Positions 31,928 through 32,416 of a stretch of DNA of 32,416 nt are shown here, one piece after another. The notes under the pieces are model-generated. The model had not been told where the DNA came from. It saw nothing but the letters and a program-made list of their open reading frames with translations, and ran no database searches. A program made the translations under genes and the position numbers. The stretch's first letter is position 1; every line of letters begins with the position of its first letter. The DNA is from an uncultured Prevotellaceae bacterium (lineage in GTDB: Bacteria > Bacteroidota > Bacteroidia > Bacteroidales > Bacteroidaceae), in the NCBI GenBank assembly GCA_902792685.1, contig CADBAP010000028.1, positions 1-32,416 of the forward strand. The letters run 5' to 3'.

Positions 31928-32416
31928 TTAGTTGAACAGTTTTTCAATGCTCTTGATATCCACGCCGTGACAGAAGACGACGACAGAGTCGCCTGGTTCG
32001 ATGATGGTGTTACCAGACACCAGCATTCCCGTCTCGCCTCTAACCAGGCCGCCAATCGTCATACCACGCGGCAATCCCAAGTCTTTCACGGGTTTGCGGG
32101 TTACCTTGGATCCCTGTACAGGCACGAATTCGGCGATATCGGCATTGGAGGTCATCAAGAACTTCACGTTCTGCACGTTGGCATCCAGCAGCATCTGGTA
32201 GATGTGGCTGGCGGCAATCACCTTCTTGTTGACAATCGTACCGATATCCAGACTCTCGGCCATATTTACGTAGTCGATATTCTCCACGCTGGCAACAGTC
32301 TTCCTGACACCCATCCTTTTGGCTGTCAGACAAGCAAGGATATTGGTCTCGGCATTGTTGGTCAGCGCCACAAACGCCTGTGTGCTGCGGATGCCTTCCT
32401 CTGTGAGCAGGGCCAC
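31928..32416 (-). CDS. trkA: Trk potassium uptake protein TrkA (5' end outside window)
   Basis: Peripheral NAD-binding regulator that gates TrkH. Only the C-terminal 162 residues or so are present; the gene continues past the right edge. The visible part is the end of an RCK nucleotide-binding domain (AFVALTNNAETNILACLTAKRMG, then VNKKVIAASHIYQMLL) followed by an RCK_C/TrkA_C domain (GLPRGMTIGGLVRGETGMLVSGNTIIEPGDSVVVFC). This is the last half of a standard duplicated TrkA. trkH lies immediately downstream, supporting the assignment. Confidence 0.9.
   Translation of the reverse strand: MALLTEEGIRSTQAFVALTNNAETNILACLTAKRMGVRKTVASVENIDYVNMAESLDIGTIVNKKVIAASHIYQMLLDANVQNVKFLMTSNADIAEFVPVQGSKVTRKPVKDLGLPRGMTIGGLVRGETGMLVSGNTIIEPGDSVVVFCHGVDIKSIEKLFN

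Overview
The window looks like a chromosomal segment from a Bacteroidales bacterium, most likely Prevotella or a close relative. The evidence is the Bacteroidota-type promoter boxes (TAnnTTTG, sometimes with TTTG about 19 bp upstream), start codons preceded by A/T-rich leaders rather than Shine-Dalgarno sequences, a SusC/SusD pair, lineage-restricted families (DUF3822, DUF5683), and secreted proteins with a short Prevotella-like C-terminal tail. No tRNA, rRNA, CRISPR array, transposase, integrase or phage gene was seen.

Layout, left to right. 1-594: gene-free, repeat-rich leader ending in a tandemly duplicated promoter. 595-5983 (+): dnaG primase, cls cardiolipin synthase and a secreted PL1 pectate lyase, closely packed. 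6044-8031 (-): a small membrane-anchored protein of unknown function, a DUF3822 protein and rsmD. 8100-10242 (+, divergent): a RecD/PIF1-like helicase and an SprT-like zinc protein. 10220-12806 (-): alaS, whose reading frame is broken by a small deletion. 13147-13494 (+): a MerR-type regulator followed by five 22-bp palindromic tandem repeats. 13730-21665 (-): a pectin-type polysaccharide utilisation locus (pectinesterase, SusC, SusD, small surface lipoprotein, secreted protein of unknown function). 21896-28190 (-): parA, parB, a DUF5683 protein, an MltD-like lytic transglycosylase with LysM, and the (p)ppGpp synthetase/hydrolase. 28303-30382 (+): surE and lpxB. 30422-32416 (-): trkA (cut by the window edge) and trkH, a potassium uptake pair.

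Functionally the window is mostly housekeeping (replication priming, phospholipid and lipid A synthesis, rRNA methylation, tRNA charging, chromosome partitioning, stringent response, K+ uptake) plus a pectin acquisition module. The pectinesterase would de-esterify pectin, SusCD with the lipoprotein would bind and import fragments, and the pectate lyase encoded 8 kb away could supply them.

I see no new multi-gene defence or mobile system. The unusual content is in small repeated DNA: GC-rich inverted-repeat elements sitting in frame inside dnaG and the helicase gene, with single-arm relatives at the surE 3' end and in two spacers; a different insertion in rsmD; a 10-bp CTAG array; a 22-bp palindromic array after merR; 7-bp and 8-bp arrays, the 7-bp ones at gene starts; hairpin cassettes with variable stems; and a duplicated promoter unit whose palindrome co-varies between copies.
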